Assembly (NCBI GenBank): GCA_051453625.1
Contig: JBOZIK010000001.1
Span: 176,013,013-176,077,012, forward strand
Length of the DNA stretch: 64,000 nt
Direction of reading: 5' to 3'
From: Welwitschia mirabilis
Lineage: Eukaryota > Gnetophyta > Gnetopsida > Welwitschiales
In this document: one piece after another, positions 1-14,039 of the stretch
Numbering within the stretch: the first letter of the stretch is position 1
Layout of the letters: each line of letters opens with the position of its first letter
The notes under the pieces: model-generated
Database searches by the model: none
What the model saw: only the letters and a program-made list of their open reading frames with translations
What the model was told of the DNA's origin: nothing
Position numbers and translations under genes: made by a program

Positions 1-690
1 TGTCTACTATCTAAAAAGGGGAAGAAGTTTTAAAAAATTAATGGTAGATTAGCATTTAGTTAGGCACATGAGCTTTTAGCTTAAGGATATCATTTTGTGC
101 ATAAAGTACTTATCTATGAGATGTTGGATTAGATACATGAGTAACACCATTAGTCATCAAATGATCACTCATGATATTTGACACACATTATTATTATTTG
201 TTAGTACATTTTTCTATTGACACTATCATGTTTTCATATCATGTTTTGATTAGTACATTTTTAAAAATCTAAGCTCTGATTTTTGATTGTTATTATTATT
301 AGGGGAAAATTTTCATGATCTCCATATTATATATTACTAGTACATTATCATTATGAAATGATATAATTTACTATTTATCACATTACTGTAAGCATAATTT
401 TCATTATACATTATGGGTAGCTTTGATTTTATTATGTACACATTACTATTAGCATATATTACTTGATTAAGTATTAATATGTTTAAATGAAATTATTAAA
501 TGTTTTTATGCTTTTCTTACTCTACATTCTACATGCTTACTCAAATAGTTAATATGATGATTTTCCAATATCACTGCAAAAATTAATTATATGCATTTCT
601 TTGAAATATGAGTATCTAATTTTAGTTAATTAAATGAAATTATACTAATAAGATTTTACAAGCTTTGAACATCATCAAAAAGGAGGAGAT
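1..690 (+). mobile_element. 3' internal end of a probable Ty1/copia (SIRE-like) retrotransposon
   Basis: This AT-rich stretch has no readable ORF. It ends in a purine-rich tract (677-689, AAAAAGGAGGAGA) directly followed by TGTTAGTAAATC, the usual arrangement of polypurine tract then LTR start. A run of A/G at 14-30 near the left edge resembles the purine-rich spacer that SIRE/Maximus elements carry between pol and the 3' LTR. The polypurine-tract reading rests on sequence. The SIRE assignment is inference from the wording of these junctions, because no copia integrase or RT is visible in the window. Confidence 0.4.
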
Positions 691-2750
691 TGTTAGTAAA
701 TCTAGTTTTGATGATTTAAATTATTAAATATCTTGTACCATTGTATAGATAAGTCATTGTAAAAAAAATTAGATCATACTAAGCATAAGTTGATGATGGC
801 CTCTTCAAAGACAATTGCTCATGAAAAGAATCAAAATTTCAAATGCAATACGAGTTATTTAAAGATGTCTATAGAATGAAAGATGTCTATGGTAAAGAAA
901 TTTATTTCTTAAAGACATATATGTTGGACACATCTAAATATTAAAAACATCTATAATATATTAGCTTATAGATCATAGGTTAAAGATACCTATCTTATCA
1001 AAGATGACTATGTTAAAAGTTGAATCTAATATAGATAAAAACATTTACATGTTTGAAAACACCTGTATTGAGCTTAAACAAGTGATAGAGTCATTTTTTT
1101 TTTTTTTTACTAACATTTCATGTTTTAAATGAGCTATCAAATTTTACATCATGGATACGTAATCACGGAGGATCAAATATTGTACAGATCATTTTTCATT
1201 AATTTTTGGTCAAGCTCACTAAAGACATCTACAAGGTAAAGACATTTGACTATTAGTAGACATTTACAAATTTGAAGACATCTTGGATAAAAGTTTACAT
1301 TGATTAAAAACAAAGATGCATTTCCAATTCCTAGATGTTTTTTTATCTATTGAATAATGGTTACAAAGTCTAAATGGCTACTATTAGAGGTTAAATAGCT
1401 AGTTTCTCTTTGATAGTATAAAGGTTCAATGCCATTAAAAAAACCATAACCTTTGAAAAAGAATTATCCTATAACTTTTTNNNNNNNNNNNNNNNNNNNN
1501 NNNNNNNNNNNNNNNNNNNNNNNNNNNNNNNNNNNNNNNNNNNNNNNNNNNNNNNNNNNNNNNNNNNNNNNNNNNNNNNNNNNNNNNNNNNNNNNNNNNN
1601 NNNNNNNNNNNNNNNNNNNNNNNNNNNNNNNNNNNNNNNNNNNNNNNNNNNNNNNNNNNNNNNNNNNNNNNNNNNNNNNNNNNNNNNNNNNNNNNNNNNN
1701 NNNNNNNNNNNNNNNNNNNNNNNNNNNNNNNNNNNNNNNNNNNNNNNNNNNNNNNNNNNNNNNNNNNNNNNNNNNNNNNNNNNNNNNNNNNNNNNNNNNN
1801 NNNNNNNNNNNNNNNNNNNNNNNNNNNNNNNNNNNNNNNNNNNNNNNNNNNNNNNNNNNNNNNNNNNNNNNNNNNNNNNNNNNNNNNNNNNNNNNNNNNN
1901 NNNNNNNNNNNNNNNNNNNNNNNNNNNNNNNNNNNNNNNNNNNNNNNNNNNNNNNNNNNNNNNNNNNNNNNNNNNNNNNNNNNNNNNNNNNNNNNNNNNN
2001 NNNNNNNNNNNNNNNNNNNNNNNNNNNNNNNNNNNNNNNNNNNNNNNNNNNNNNNNNNNNNNNNNNNNNNNNNNNNNNNNNNNNNNNNNNNNNNNNNNNN
2101 NNNNNNNNNNNNNNNNNNNNNNNNNNNNNNNNNNNNNNNNNNNNNNNNNNNNNNNNNNNNNNNNNNNNNNNNNNNNNNNNNNNNNNNNNNNNNNNNNNNN
2201 NNNNNNNNNNNNNNNNNNNNNNNNNNNNNNNNNNNNNNNNNNNNNNNNNNNNNNNNNNNNNNNNNNNNNNNNNNNNNNGTTTAAAGATAAATCATTCAGG
2301 CTTTTTTTTGTATTGTATTTGTGGATCTTGCATTACTAGAATATCTTATTTCTGAATATTATTGTAAGTTCATTCTTGTATTAAATCAAACTCATTGTAA
2401 GGAAAGCCTTGTACAAGTGTGCATTAAGATTATGCCTATGAGCACTTACATTATTGTAAGGTTAGTACTGGGATACGAAACCACTATTTCCCTATAGTAA
2501 AGGAAGTGCTATCTTATAAGGAGATTCTCATTCCTTATAAGGATGGTGCTGCACTAGAAGACCACTATTTTCTTATATATTAAGAACACCTAAAGGTATA
2601 AGAAAGGAAGCTACACATTGTGTGTGAACGTATTAAGGTTGGATAACCACGATATGTTGGTAAGTTATTTATTATTGTTTTTTTTTCATTCTATTATTGG
2701 TTAAAATTTTTATTTTATAGAACTCATTCACCCCTTCCCTCTAAGTTTAA
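691..2750 (+). repeat. Putative 3' LTR of the copia-type element (contains an 798-base gap)
   Basis: The repeat starts TGTTAGTAAATC straight after the polypurine tract. It contains recurring short phrases around AAAGATGTCTATG and AAGACATCT (850-1330). It ends near a C-rich run (2730-2742, CACCCCTTCCCTC), the kind of sequence often found just inside copia LTR ends. The middle is unsequenced (1481-2278). No second copy is in the window, so the right boundary is approximate and LTR status is inferred from the start junction only. Confidence 0.33.
1481..2278. other. Assembly gap, 798 N
   Basis: This is unsequenced. Any reading frame spanning it is meaningless. Confidence 0.98.
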
Positions 2751-5700
2751 CGATCCTTAGAGACCAAATGATCCTTTTTAATTGTACTAAATTTTTAATG
2801 TATTCTGGACCTTCTTATCATTTTATTACTTCACCCATTACATTTCTACAACCTTTGCATCCTTACCTATTTACTATTATAAATTCAAGATCCTTTACCA
2901 TAGAAAACTAGAATTATTATGAGATCTCAAAGGTGCTATCATTAATTTCTCCCTATTCACCTTAATATTTCATATACAATCTCTTGTTTAAATCCCTAAT
3001 TATCTCAAGTCAGTGGTCGATTATTATCTTGCATAGAAACATACTATAACTTGATTTTCATCCATTTTCTTTCTTATTTTGATACTTACTTCATCATCTT
3101 CATTTTCATTTTCATTTTTTTTCCTTCATTTCTCCCTCTGCTCCCTCTTAAGTTCTCACTTTTCATATCTTTTTACCCCTCAAATGTATAAGAATTAGTT
3201 GTATAACCTTATTACTTATGGATTTCTCATAGAACTTCATTTCACTTCATGCATCTTTTGGTACTTTCATTTTTATTTCTTATGCATTATAGTTTTGTTT
3301 TGCACTTTTTTTGTTTTTTTAATAAAATAACATCATTATTTTAATGTGCTCTAATTTGTTCTCAAATTGGAAATTGATTATTTTTATCTTTTAAACTTTA
3401 AGAATAAATTTTAACTTTAGTTAGGGGATATTGCATTTGACATTTTATCTTTAAAATTATAATTTTTAAATGCTTTATTTTTAGTTTAAAAAAGACTAAA
3501 GTTTTTTTTTAAATCATTTTCACAAAATTCTGAAATATTTTTATTAGTGATTATTCTATGTTAGTTATCCTTTATTAACTTTTTGTAAGAGACTAAAAAA
3601 AGACTAGTTGGAAGTTAACATATAAAAATTAACATAACATGTAAAAATTGACATTCAAACCAAGTATATTAGGCTAATCTATCATATTGAAGATATTAAT
3701 CTAATAGATTTAATTACAAAATCATGTCTTTAGCTATTTTATATGCCATAATTAATTTTATGCATTTTTTCATGACATGTTTGAGAATTTAGCATCGTTT
3801 TAGAGTATGTAACATAAACTAGAAATAGAAAGATAGAGAACATTGGCGACACCAATTACTTATATGGTGGTGCAAAGCCTTTTATGAAACTAACCTTTAG
3901 ACTTATACTTTAAAACTATTATGAAGAAGTGATCAACTTCTAATCGTGGACTTAATTGATTATTACATTAAAAAACCATTATCATTAATCACATGTGATA
4001 GTGATGTAGGATACATATGGTAGTGACATGATGATGATGATGGAGATACATGATAATAGCATTGATCAGTAGAGGCATGATGATCTAAAGGCTTGGGCTC
4101 ATCATAATAACTTTCACCTAACACAAAAATACATAGATTCTACCTAGTGCTATAGGATGAGTAATCTTAACCTTTACCTAACATAATAACATAAATATTC
4201 CACTTAATGCAAAAGACAAGGAATATTATTCTCCCCCTCATACTACATGACAAAGAATTATAACCATCCATCTAACAATAAAATACAAGCCACGTTAACC
4301 CTATCCTCACCTCTAAAAAAGGTCAAGCACCCCTCATTATAACTTCTAAGATCTTAGTGGTAAAAGATTACATAAGAGCAATCTTCATGATATCATTGTA
4401 AGTCCCTTCTTTTAAAATGAGCTAGCTTTAAGGCTAGCTTTAAGTATTTTGTATCATTTTTTCTTTCATCTTCTAATATAATGTAATTTTGAGTTTTTTA
4501 AGAAGGGTAGTTATTCATCTTTGATTTTGAGTGTAGTTAACATTATACCTTTAATGCTTGAATGTGACTCGATCTTTAAGTTCTTTTGATTACTACATTA
4601 AATTATTGAGGTTATGCTTAGGTGTAGTTATTTTGTTTAATGAATCATGAGCATGTTAGTTCATACTTTCTATACTTAAGAAAGGTTACGAAAGATCAAA
4701 GAGATTGAGGAATTCACTAATAGTCATATGATAAATGATATTATATCATCATAATATAAGCCTTAACAACTTGACACTTGTATGATTATTTTAGGGATTT
4801 ACAAGACATTGTTAAAGTGAAAGTTTTACTACTAAATAACACAAGCTAGACCTCTAGAGTTAGCTCATTTTCCTACATTTCCATTTATGTTTAATGCATT
4901 TGGATCTCAACTTTTGATTTTGTTTTGATTCATTTCAGGTTAAGATAACTTTGTATTATCTTTGTTTAGTCCTATATTGATTTTTTCCTATGGGAAGAGT
5001 GACATCAGAACTATACCACAAAGAGGGTTTTGGTTTTATAAGTTTTAAAAGATGACACTGAACAAGGATGTATATAGAAAAATACTAATATGTCATTTTT
5101 AGAGTAATACTTAGAAAATTATATTAGAATAATTAAAGTTTTTAGTACAAATAACATAAGAATAACACTGTAAATAAGTGGCGTCTAGATATGAATACCA
5201 CTAGAAAATAAAAGATTCTAAACTAGAAATATCTTTTTATAGAGAACACAAAATCATAATATAAAAGTTCTAGTAAAATAGTGAAAATCCAAATGCTATT
5301 TACAAAAAACTCAAGAAAGATGTTAACTCTTATATAACAATGATAAGTAAGTGATTAAAAGCTAGGAGTGACTTATAATAGTTTGATATGAGTATATATA
5401 ATATATGCACAATAATTAAGCATCTATTAAAGCATAAGCAGTTATCTTTTAGATATTGGTATATGTACTTTACTTATACATAGTTATGATTTTTGTATAG
5501 AAAACTAGTTAGATATTATAGAAGAATTTTAGATTACATGAGATAGATGAATTAATAATAAGGTTTATTATTATATGACTGATTGAGTTTTTCATTTATA
5601 GATAACTTTAGAGCTACTATTGACTACAATAAAGCAGATAATTTTTTACATGTAAAAAGAAATAATAATAAGAATAAAAAATAAGGAAGAGACCAAGCTT

Positions 5701-8700
5701 ACCATATGAGAATTAGTTACTGAAGATGGAGATGTACCAAGAGATAAACTAAGTAAATCAAGAACTTTATTTCTATTTATGTACATAGTAGAATATCACA
5801 TCTCTTAGGTGTGATATAAGATAGTATGTCCTATGCCTACCAACTAAAGAAGATAATAGAGTAATTTGATAATATTTTATCATATTGTACTTAAAATGAC
5901 ATTAAGATAATTTTAGTAGTCAATATAATATTTTAGTAAAATACATAAGATATGTAATCCATATGACTAAGAAAGAAGGAGAAATTGAAAGTAACTAATT
6001 TCCTTAAAGTTTGATAATATCTAAAAATAGTACTTTGAAAGAGTTATTAATGCTTAATAGAGAAGTTGGTAAATGAGTAATATACTTAAAAATTTATTAA
6101 TGAAATTATTATAATATTGATATAGTTTTGATCTTTAGAATGTGTTTCATAGCTAACAAGGTATAGGTGCTTGTTTGAAATAAGTAACTTAAAGAATCTT
6201 ATTATTATATAGTTAATCCTAATTTCCATTCTCTATTAGGATCTATAGAGGTATTTCATAGATCACAAAGTTTATAAAGGGGAATTCAAGTGAGAAATGG
6301 TTTTGGGGGTAAAAAAAATTAAATAAGCATTAAGAAATAATATGCAATAGATTTCTCCTCCTATGAATTAAAAACTATTATTCACAATTTAATCAATCAA
6401 ACAAATGCTAAATAAGTTTAAGGTATTACACTAAATACAAATTAATTTCATAGATAATAAATAATTTATTTACTATAGATTTCAAATGTTAGAAAGAAAT
6501 AGATACTATATATGTTATATCTTATAATAAAATGCATGAAATACTAGAATAGATTAAAGATATCATAAAACTAACATATCAGCCATTTAAACCCTAATAA
6601 GCCATTACAAGAATAGATGTAAAATTGTAATCATAAAGAACATTTAAAATATAGTAATAGATAATATTAATAATAATTATATCAATGATGAAAGAAAAGT
6701 GATGAAAGAAAAGAGTAAATCGACTAATGGATCAAAGCGCATTAACCATTGGAGCACTATAATATGTATTAATTTAATACAAATAAATTATTAGACTAAG
6801 TGATACAAATGCCTCATGAATCAATCATTCCCTCATACCCAAGGACAAAGAAGAGATGATTGAAACCTTATAATGGGATAAGCCTTTATCAGATTCATAG
6901 GAAATATAGATTTAGAATGAGAGTTCCAATGGGATGATACATTGGTCTATCATGAATATGATGATTTATTATTAAGGTAAGTCTTATTTACATATACTTC
7001 CTTATTGTTTTAGACTAAATCAGCATATTATTATTATTAATAGATGGTTACTGACAAATATCTTTGAAAAATAGAACTTAGATATATAGTCCTTAGTCTT
7101 CATTGACTATATAGTTTTAGGTCATAAGGTTAATTTGCCAACTTATTCTCTATTTATTTATCCTTTTTTCTTATACTTATTGTCTCTAAAAATATTGATA
7201 ATATTAGTAGAAGTAATAGTGGCACTATATAAGTGGCAATGACACTTGTACCTATAGTTTATTTATCTTCAATCAATTCTAGGTAGCTTAGGATGATCTA
7301 TTAATAAAGTAATACAAATCAATCCTTCTTAACAAGATTTTTATAAATTAAATGATAAAACATGATTAAAAATATTTTAAGGATAAATATTATATTTGTA
7401 TCCTTAAAACTATATTATTTATAGAGGTGAAATATGTTGAGTTTCATGTGTAAATGGATATCAATGCATGAAATACTTACAACTTCTAAGTAAAAAATGA
7501 AGGAGCTAGAAGTTACTCGTCTATCTTTATTTTTACTATTATTCTTCTTTTTTAAGTTTTGTAACTTTTCAAAATTTATTGATATTTTCTTATAATAATA
7601 CTTCATCTAAGATCATAAATAATATTATAAGACTTTAATCTTATGTGTGATAATAAAGAAGTAAGGCGTCATTACAAAGAATTCATAAAAGATAAGAATA
7701 ACCTTTGATGTTATAATAACATAGTAAAATTGTTTTAATTTTTTAAAATAAAGTAAAGATATTCGAAATAACATCTATTTCATAATAAAATAAATGGGAT
7801 TTTCCCCCCTCCAAATTAAAAACTGAATACGTAACTCAACCAAGTTAACTTGAATCTAATATAATAATGAAAAATCATAAGTCATCATAAAAAATAAAAT
7901 ATAAAACATAAAAGATAGAATGGCATTGAAAATAAAAAAGTAAATTATCATAATAATAACCAAATTATAGTTAATAATGACTTACCTTAGTGGCAGGGTT
8001 ATGAAAATATAGACCTAAAGGTCTAGAATTAAAGCCCCTATGTTGATAGGAAAAGAATATTACATTTCATTCTTGTGCTATAAGTCTAAGTGCCATTAGG
8101 AAATATATGGCACAACATACTTGGTTACATAGAAATAATAATAATAATCCAATTATAAAGAAATATTTAATCATGGATATTCTTACATCTTAGACATACT
8201 TAGGGATGAACCAAATAGCAAGCCAAAGTCCTAATTTGTTTATATAGTAGAGGTATGAAATGAAAAGGACTTAGTACCCACAAGAAAAATGAATTTTTAA
8301 AAAGATAATAAAGTGCTCAAAAGATTTTTAAATATTTAATTTAAAATTTTTGTTTTTCTCTTCTATTATTCCAAGTACTAAATTTTCAAAATATTAACAT
8401 ACAAAGATGGAAGAAGCCATAACTATATGAGGAGCCTCTTTCATAGATACAAAGTTAAACAGATAGAAAAAGAAAAAATCTAAAAGATTAAGGATTATGC
8501 AGTAATCTTGTGGATTTCTATGGTTTTTTGTGATATAGTAAATTTTGTTACTATATTTATGTGTGGTTTTCCTTTTAATACGGATGGGGATGTTTTTATG
8601 AATGAAATGTAGATCTCTTATATTAATTGATTTCATATGCTTGTATTGAAACTTATAAATGACTGCGCATCTTCTAGTTTTTCTCCAAATAACATTATTG

Positions 8701-9005
8701 AGTAATATTATATATTTGTTTGTTATTTCATTTTCCTAGCTTTATGTTCTAAAATTTATAGCTTCTCTTTTTGCGTTCATATTATATCCCTATAGTATAT
8801 CAAAATCTAATTCTTTAACTAATGACTAAGAACTAAATTAGTAAAGTTATGGATTTAAAAAAACTTTAATTAATTTTATCCTGTAACATTCTATCTTTTA
8901 AGATTGGGAAATGTTCCTTTGTAAGTAAATACGAACATGGTTTTTCACTTTAGTGCTTTATTTCTTCTTCTGTTCATTAGCACTAGTCTTTGTCTTGGTT
9001 GTGTT
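2751..9005. other. Unassigned AT-rich intergenic sequence
   Basis: No ORF of meaningful length, RNA gene or transposon terminus could be recognised on either strand. Small features only: a 12-bp direct repeat GCTAGCTTTAAG twice in tandem (4421-4444), pyrimidine-rich blocks (3080-3180), and two distantly similar CT-rich phrases at about 6350 and 7800. The composition matches the decayed transposon sequence elsewhere, so old unrecognisable repeats are the likeliest content. That is inference. Confidence 0.5.
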
Positions 9006-9009
9006 ATGT

Positions 9010-9400
9010 GTTGTGATGCTAATTTATAGGAATTTAATGGTGTATTTGGAGTACTTTTGCTAAACATTTATATATGCTTGGATGCAATTCTGGTAATTAT
9101 GGAGAGTCGATAGGATGATCATAGAAACATGTAATTCATAGCATAAGTGAAGATATTTCAGGCATGTTTTGGTACATAGCATGTTAAAGGAAGACTAATG
9201 ATAAAGAATGCTAATTTTATTTACTTAAGAAGCTTTAGAAGGATGTCATCCCCATTGTCATTTCATTATACCTGCCTATTAAAATAGCAATATGGACTAG
9301 AGATTGAAGCCAATGAAGGATCCTTCTCTATGAAGGTGTCATCCACATTGTCATCGTCAGACATAAGGGATGATAACATTGGGGACGATAGTTTTAAAAA
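9010..9400 (+). repeat. Repeat E, copy 1 (fragment of a long LTR-like repeat)
   Basis: It aligns by eye with 14920-15280 on the same strand and with the complement of 62640-62990. Shared phrases include GGTGTATTTGGAGTAC, GGATGATCAT, TTTCAGGCATGTT and AGCAATATGGACTAGAGATT, in the same order. The next 400 bases repeat CCCATGAC/CATCATCC phrases and may match the part of copy 2 lost in the 15320-15874 gap. The upstream edge does not match copy 2, so this copy looks truncated. It lies just upstream of the decayed ORF of putative element J. Confidence 0.6.
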
Positions 9401-10203
9401 TTTGAAATTTATTTTTGCTTTGTAATTCTTTTTCTATTCTTATTTGATAATAAAGTTATTATCGTCTTACCCATCATTCCCATGACCGACTGAATGACAG
9501 TTTCGCTTTCTAAGTTTCGGTAACTTTTCTGATTTTTTAAGTTTTGGTGAAATTTTTGATTTTTTTTGCATTTTTGAGTTTTAATTTTCTATTTGCATGG
9601 TCATCATCCTATACATTATTCCCATGACATACTAGATGATAGTTTAATTTTTCAGTTTCTAAGAAAAAAATTATAAAGTTAGGTTTTCCTATGATAGTCA
9701 TCTCCACTATTGTCTTCACGACTAGGTGGGCAATGAATTGTTTCTGATTTTGGTTGCTTATTTGGTATCTATCATGCAAGGACATAGTGAATTCTCATAA
9801 ATAGATGAAATATCAAAGTGGAAGTTGATTAAAGAAAGTATTAGAGCAAGATCATTTCAACTTTGATCAAAATCTAGGTACACACATCATAAGTAAGCAA
9901 GTCCCAGTAATTTTTTCTCTTATTATAGAATCAGGTTTTCCTTTTTCTTTGTAGTCATTCTATTAGTTATTTTAATAATAGTTAAAATAGATAGCCATTA
10001 CACATCTTTTAAGTGTTAAGAACCAATAATTTTTATAAAACAATGAAACATTCAAGAGAGGGAAACTTGATGTTCATCATGTACTTATCTTACTTACCAT
10101 TTTGAATTAAATTATTTTTCTTCCATTCTTCTTACTTACTATAATGAATAGTAATATAAAGACCGTTAAGGATATTCTTTTAAAAGGAGAATAAACTTGC
10201 AAA

Positions 10204-11870
10204 ATGATAAGGATAATAGTAAGAAGACACTTCAAGAAATTTTTACTGAAAGAGGGAGATCATCACAAAATAATGTTGAGAATAGGAATTGGATCCCTTC
10301 CTCTTTTCAACCTTCTTATTCTTTTCCCTCTTCTTTTTAAAATCCATATAGAAATGATAATGAAGATTCTCCATATTTTAGGGATTCCACCTCATTTAGA
10401 CAAACTTCATATAATCCCTTCTATCAATTCCAACCATCTTTCATGCATTAATATAAAGAAGAACCATCTTCCATGGCCTACTATGAGGAAGAAAATGATC
10501 CATTAAAAGAAAATATTAATAAAGTAATGAAGAATTAATGAAATACCATCAAGAACCTAGAAAAATTAGTTTAAATCTTACAAAATACATTATTACAGAA
10601 TCAAGATTCTTTTATAACATAACATCCTCACAACTATCCTACTTCATCCTAACTTAAGAAAAATGAAGAAAAATTAGAAAAAAATGATGAAAATTGTTTC
10701 TTTCAACTTAAATATGAAATTGTAGATCAAACTTTAACATCCTACTCATTAGGAAATAAGCAAAAGGGAGACAATAATAACACAACTCAATATTTCAACA
10801 ATTGGGATGAGGATGAACATTCATTAGATGATGATATTAAGATATTAAATTATATCCCTATCATCCATTTACTATTAGAAAATCAAGATGAGGAATCCAA
10901 TTATGAGAAAACTAAAAACTTTTTAATTAGTGATGAAGATAACTCTCTTATTTCTCCTGATAATATTTTCGATGAATTCAATAACTTAGAAAATGAAAAT
11001 TATATTTAATATGAAAAGGGAGATATAGTCACCAACAATAATGAGAAAAGTGAAGCAATAACCCAAAAAAATAATGATAAGGACAATAGTGAAAAAATTG
11101 AATACAATGAAGGGTCCTTAGAGATTCATTCAAATTTCATAGAGGATAGACTTGTTCTTTATACCCATACTTTTACATACTTCCCACTTATGCCTTTATG
11201 TGCAACTTCAAAACACATTTCTCCATTTAATTTTACTTTCATTTCTACTTTCACTTTTACATTACCTTATGACTGTGATCATGATAACCCTTTTCCATCT
11301 CTTCCCATTAAACCTTCATATAATTCTCAAGGTCATGTTTCTTTTTTTGACTTTCATAACACCCATCATTTTGAAGAGTCTATCTCTTAATCTCTTCTTT
11401 TTAAAAATCCATGTAATATTCATAATAATATCCTTTATTTTCCTATCAAATCGAATTTACCTTATGCTTTTAATGATTATTCTTTTCAAAAGTTTGACTT
11501 GAAATATCTTAAAATTTTAAATTGGGATGAACCTTATCTTTTTGATGATAACCCATGCTTAGAGTTAAATCTTAAGGAGCTCCTAAATCTTATTCAACAT
11601 TCTCAAAAGCCCTTAAAAATTCTTAGCCCCATTCTTTGAGTAGTACCTTAAATGAATTATATAATGATACTTATGCTTTACATTATTTTAATAAGAGATC
11701 ATCTGTTAATGAAATTTATCACTTATTTAAATTTTAAAAATTATGCTATTAAAGTTTTATCATTTTACTTTCTTTATCTCCAATTGATTTTACTCCAAAA
11801 TGATTGCATACCTTTTATGTTTTATCAATTGGTCTCTGTTTGGTTTAGCCCTTATTTTTCTGAAACATAA
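10204..11870 (+). pseudogene. Decayed long ORF of element J, paralogue of the ORF in element G; function unknown
   Basis: One frame can be followed for about 480 codons with only scattered stops, nearly all at positions that would be CAA or CAG. A frameshift follows near 11625, then a C-terminal stretch ending at the TAA at 11868. An ATG at 10204 is followed by a one-base loss relative to the copy at 55469 (ATGGATAAGGAT). The N-terminal third is rich in Asn, Ser, Gln and Tyr. The middle has acidic runs, with DDDIK near 10830. The C-terminus is hydrophobic and aromatic: IKVLSFYFLYLQLILLQ near 11730, then IPFMFYQL. Both copies share TSYSLG, the DDDIK block and the IKVLS..YFL end in the same frame, so this was protein coding. 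No zinc knuckle, protease, RT or integrase motif is visible. It could be a highly diverged gag or an extra ORF. Confidence 0.6.
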
Positions 11871-11924
11871 TACTTGAGTGTACTTTTGATACCACTAGTT
11901 GAACTTCTCAATGATTTAGTTCTT

Positions 11925-12767
11925 NNNNNNNNNNNNNNNNNNNNNNNNNNNNNNNNNNNNNNNNNNNNNNNNNNNNNNNNNNNNNNNNNNNNNNNNNNNN
12001 NNNNNNNNNNNNNNNNNNNNNNNNNNNNNNNNNNNNNNNNNNNNNNNNNNNNNNNNNNNNNNNNNNNNNNNNNNNNNNNNNNNNNNNNNNNNNNNNNNNN
12101 NNNNNNNNNNNNNNNNNNNNNNNNNNNNNNNNNNNNNNNNNNNNNNNNNNNNNNNNNNNNNNNNNNNNNNNNNNNNNNNNNNNNNNNNNNNNNNNNNNNN
12201 NNNNNNNNNNNNNNNNNNNNNNNNNNNNNNNNNNNNNNNNNNNNNNNNNNNNNNNNNNNNNNNNNNNNNNNNNNNNNNNNNNNNNNNNNNNNNNNNNNNN
12301 NNNNNNNNNNNNNNNNNNNNNNNNNNNNNNNNNNNNNNNNNNNNNNNNNNNNNNNNNNNNNNNNNNNNNNNNNNNNNNNNNNNNNNNNNNNNNNNNNNNN
12401 NNNNNNNNNNNNNNNNNNNNNNNNNNNNNNNNNNNNNNNNNNNNNNNNNNNNNNNNNNNNNNNNNNNNNNNNNNNNNNNNNNNNNNNNNNNNNNNNNNNN
12501 NNNNNNNNNNNNNNNNNNNNNNNNNNNNNNNNNNNNNNNNNNNNNNNNNNNNNNNNNNNNNNNNNNNNNNNNNNNNNNNNNNNNNNNNNNNNNNNNNNNN
12601 NNNNNNNNNNNNNNNNNNNNNNNNNNNNNNNNNNNNNNNNNNNNNNNNNNNNNNNNNNNNNNNNNNNNNNNNNNNNNNNNNNNNNNNNNNNNNNNNNNNN
12701 NNNNNNNNNNNNNNNNNNNNNNNNNNNNNNNNNNNNNNNNNNNNNNNNNNNNNNNNNNNNNNNNNNN
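11925..12767. other. Assembly gap, 843 N
   Basis: Unsequenced. It lies between the end of the element J ORF and the GA microsatellite. Confidence 0.98.
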
Positions 12768-12963
12768 TACATCATCTAATCTTCAGAAATTCATATGTCT
12801 ATGAACTTCATTTTGAAGGAAGATGCCTTGGTTCTTTTGTTTTCTTTTAATGGTGTAAGTAATATTAGTTGTTTTAGCATGTTCTTCCTTATTATTTATC
12901 TCCTCACTTCACTTTTATTCTTATAAGTATTTGATCACATGGAATTTTATTTATTGTGAGAGA

Positions 12964-12968
12964 GTGTA

Positions 12969-13027
<59 letters not shown>

Positions 13028-13127
13028 NNNNNNNNNNNNNNNNNNNNNNNNNNNNNNNNNNNNNNNNNNNNNNNNNNNNNNNNNNNNNNNNNNNNNNNNN
13101 NNNNNNNNNNNNNNNNNNNNNNNNNNN

Positions 13128-13199
<72 letters not shown>
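12964..13199 (+). repeat. GT then GA microsatellite, broken by a 100-N gap (13028-13127)
   Basis: A GT/TG run (12964-12986) passes into GA repeats that continue on both sides of a gap of exactly 100 N. That size suggests a placeholder of unknown length. The true array is therefore at least about 115 bp of GA and probably longer. Arg-Glu and Leu-Ser repeat ORFs here are translations of the microsatellite, not genes. Confidence 0.95.
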
Positions 13200-13203
<4 letters not shown>

Positions 13204-14039
13204 AATAAAGAAATAAAAGAAATAAAGGCTATGCTCTTTCATGTTATATCTCAAAACATGACCCTCATGATGTCCTACTACAAGTGAACTGGTGCAAATA
13301 TTACTAAGAGGGGCCTTTGGCAGTGTGATATAGTAGCTATGCGAACTCCACTAGGGGGTCAGTTTGCCATGATGTGCATGTTCTTACTTCTCTAATAATG
13401 GTTGCACTCCCCTCATCATGGTAGAATAAAATTATACTTAGAGGCTATGAGATTAATGATCTCCCTGGTATTATCAGAGGCATTTCTTATTTTTTAAACT
13501 CATTTTTACTCATTTATGGCACTTCCATATGATAACTTTACTTTATTGGATTGTAGTATTATTTTGAGATAATAGCTTATAAGTTCCTAATTTAATATCT
13601 TTTTATCTTATTATTCATTATTTGATAAACATTAAACATACTTAACATCATCATAATCATTGCCTATTCAAGTGAAACTTTGTGAATTTTTACATTATGT
13701 CAAGCATCCTTATTAGGTGATTTTATGATTTCTTTCAAGGGACTTTGCTAGGGTGGAATTTTGGGTAGGTAAGTAAATCTTTTATATGTTCCTAGTTTTT
13801 CATTTTCATTATGTTTTCCTTAGTTAATTTATTTGGGATTTTCAAAGTCATTATAGTATCTTTATCCACATCATAATTAGGACTTGATAATTTGGTAATT
13901 TTCTAGTTGTCTTTTTATTTTCTCTCATAAGTTTTTTTTATAAGGGATTTTTTTTTATTTCAGCACTTTAAATTGATACATTTCTTTTACTTTGATTGTT
14001 ATGTTTCTTTTGTTTTATGCTCATGTTTTTTTGTTTGGC
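13200..14039. other. Spacer between the microsatellite and repeat E copy 2
   Basis: No ORF or RNA gene is seen. A purine-rich phrase AAGAGGGG (about 13305) lies about 20 bases before TGTGATATAGTAG (13324), which could be a polypurine tract and LTR start. With no second copy to compare, this is only a suggestion. If right, repeat E would be an LTR of about 3.4 kb. Confidence 0.3.

Noticed and set aside
1453-2355. 300-codon ORF (and those at 11852-12779, 14249-14458, 56588-56950 and 58977-59208)
   Set aside because: Their length comes from runs of N. Only the flanking real sequence was considered.
4421-4444. Tandem GCTAGCTTTAAG as a regulatory site
   Set aside because: Only two 12-bp units with no associated gene or promoter.
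11152-11502. 116-codon Leu/Phe-rich plus-strand ORF and its 66-codon partner
   Set aside because: The 116-codon frame is out of phase. The real frame is the one shared with the copy in element G, and the 66-codon frame is part of that decayed ORF.
12904-13254. ORFs of Arg-Glu or Leu-Ser repeats
   Set aside because: They translate a GA microsatellite and cross a gap.
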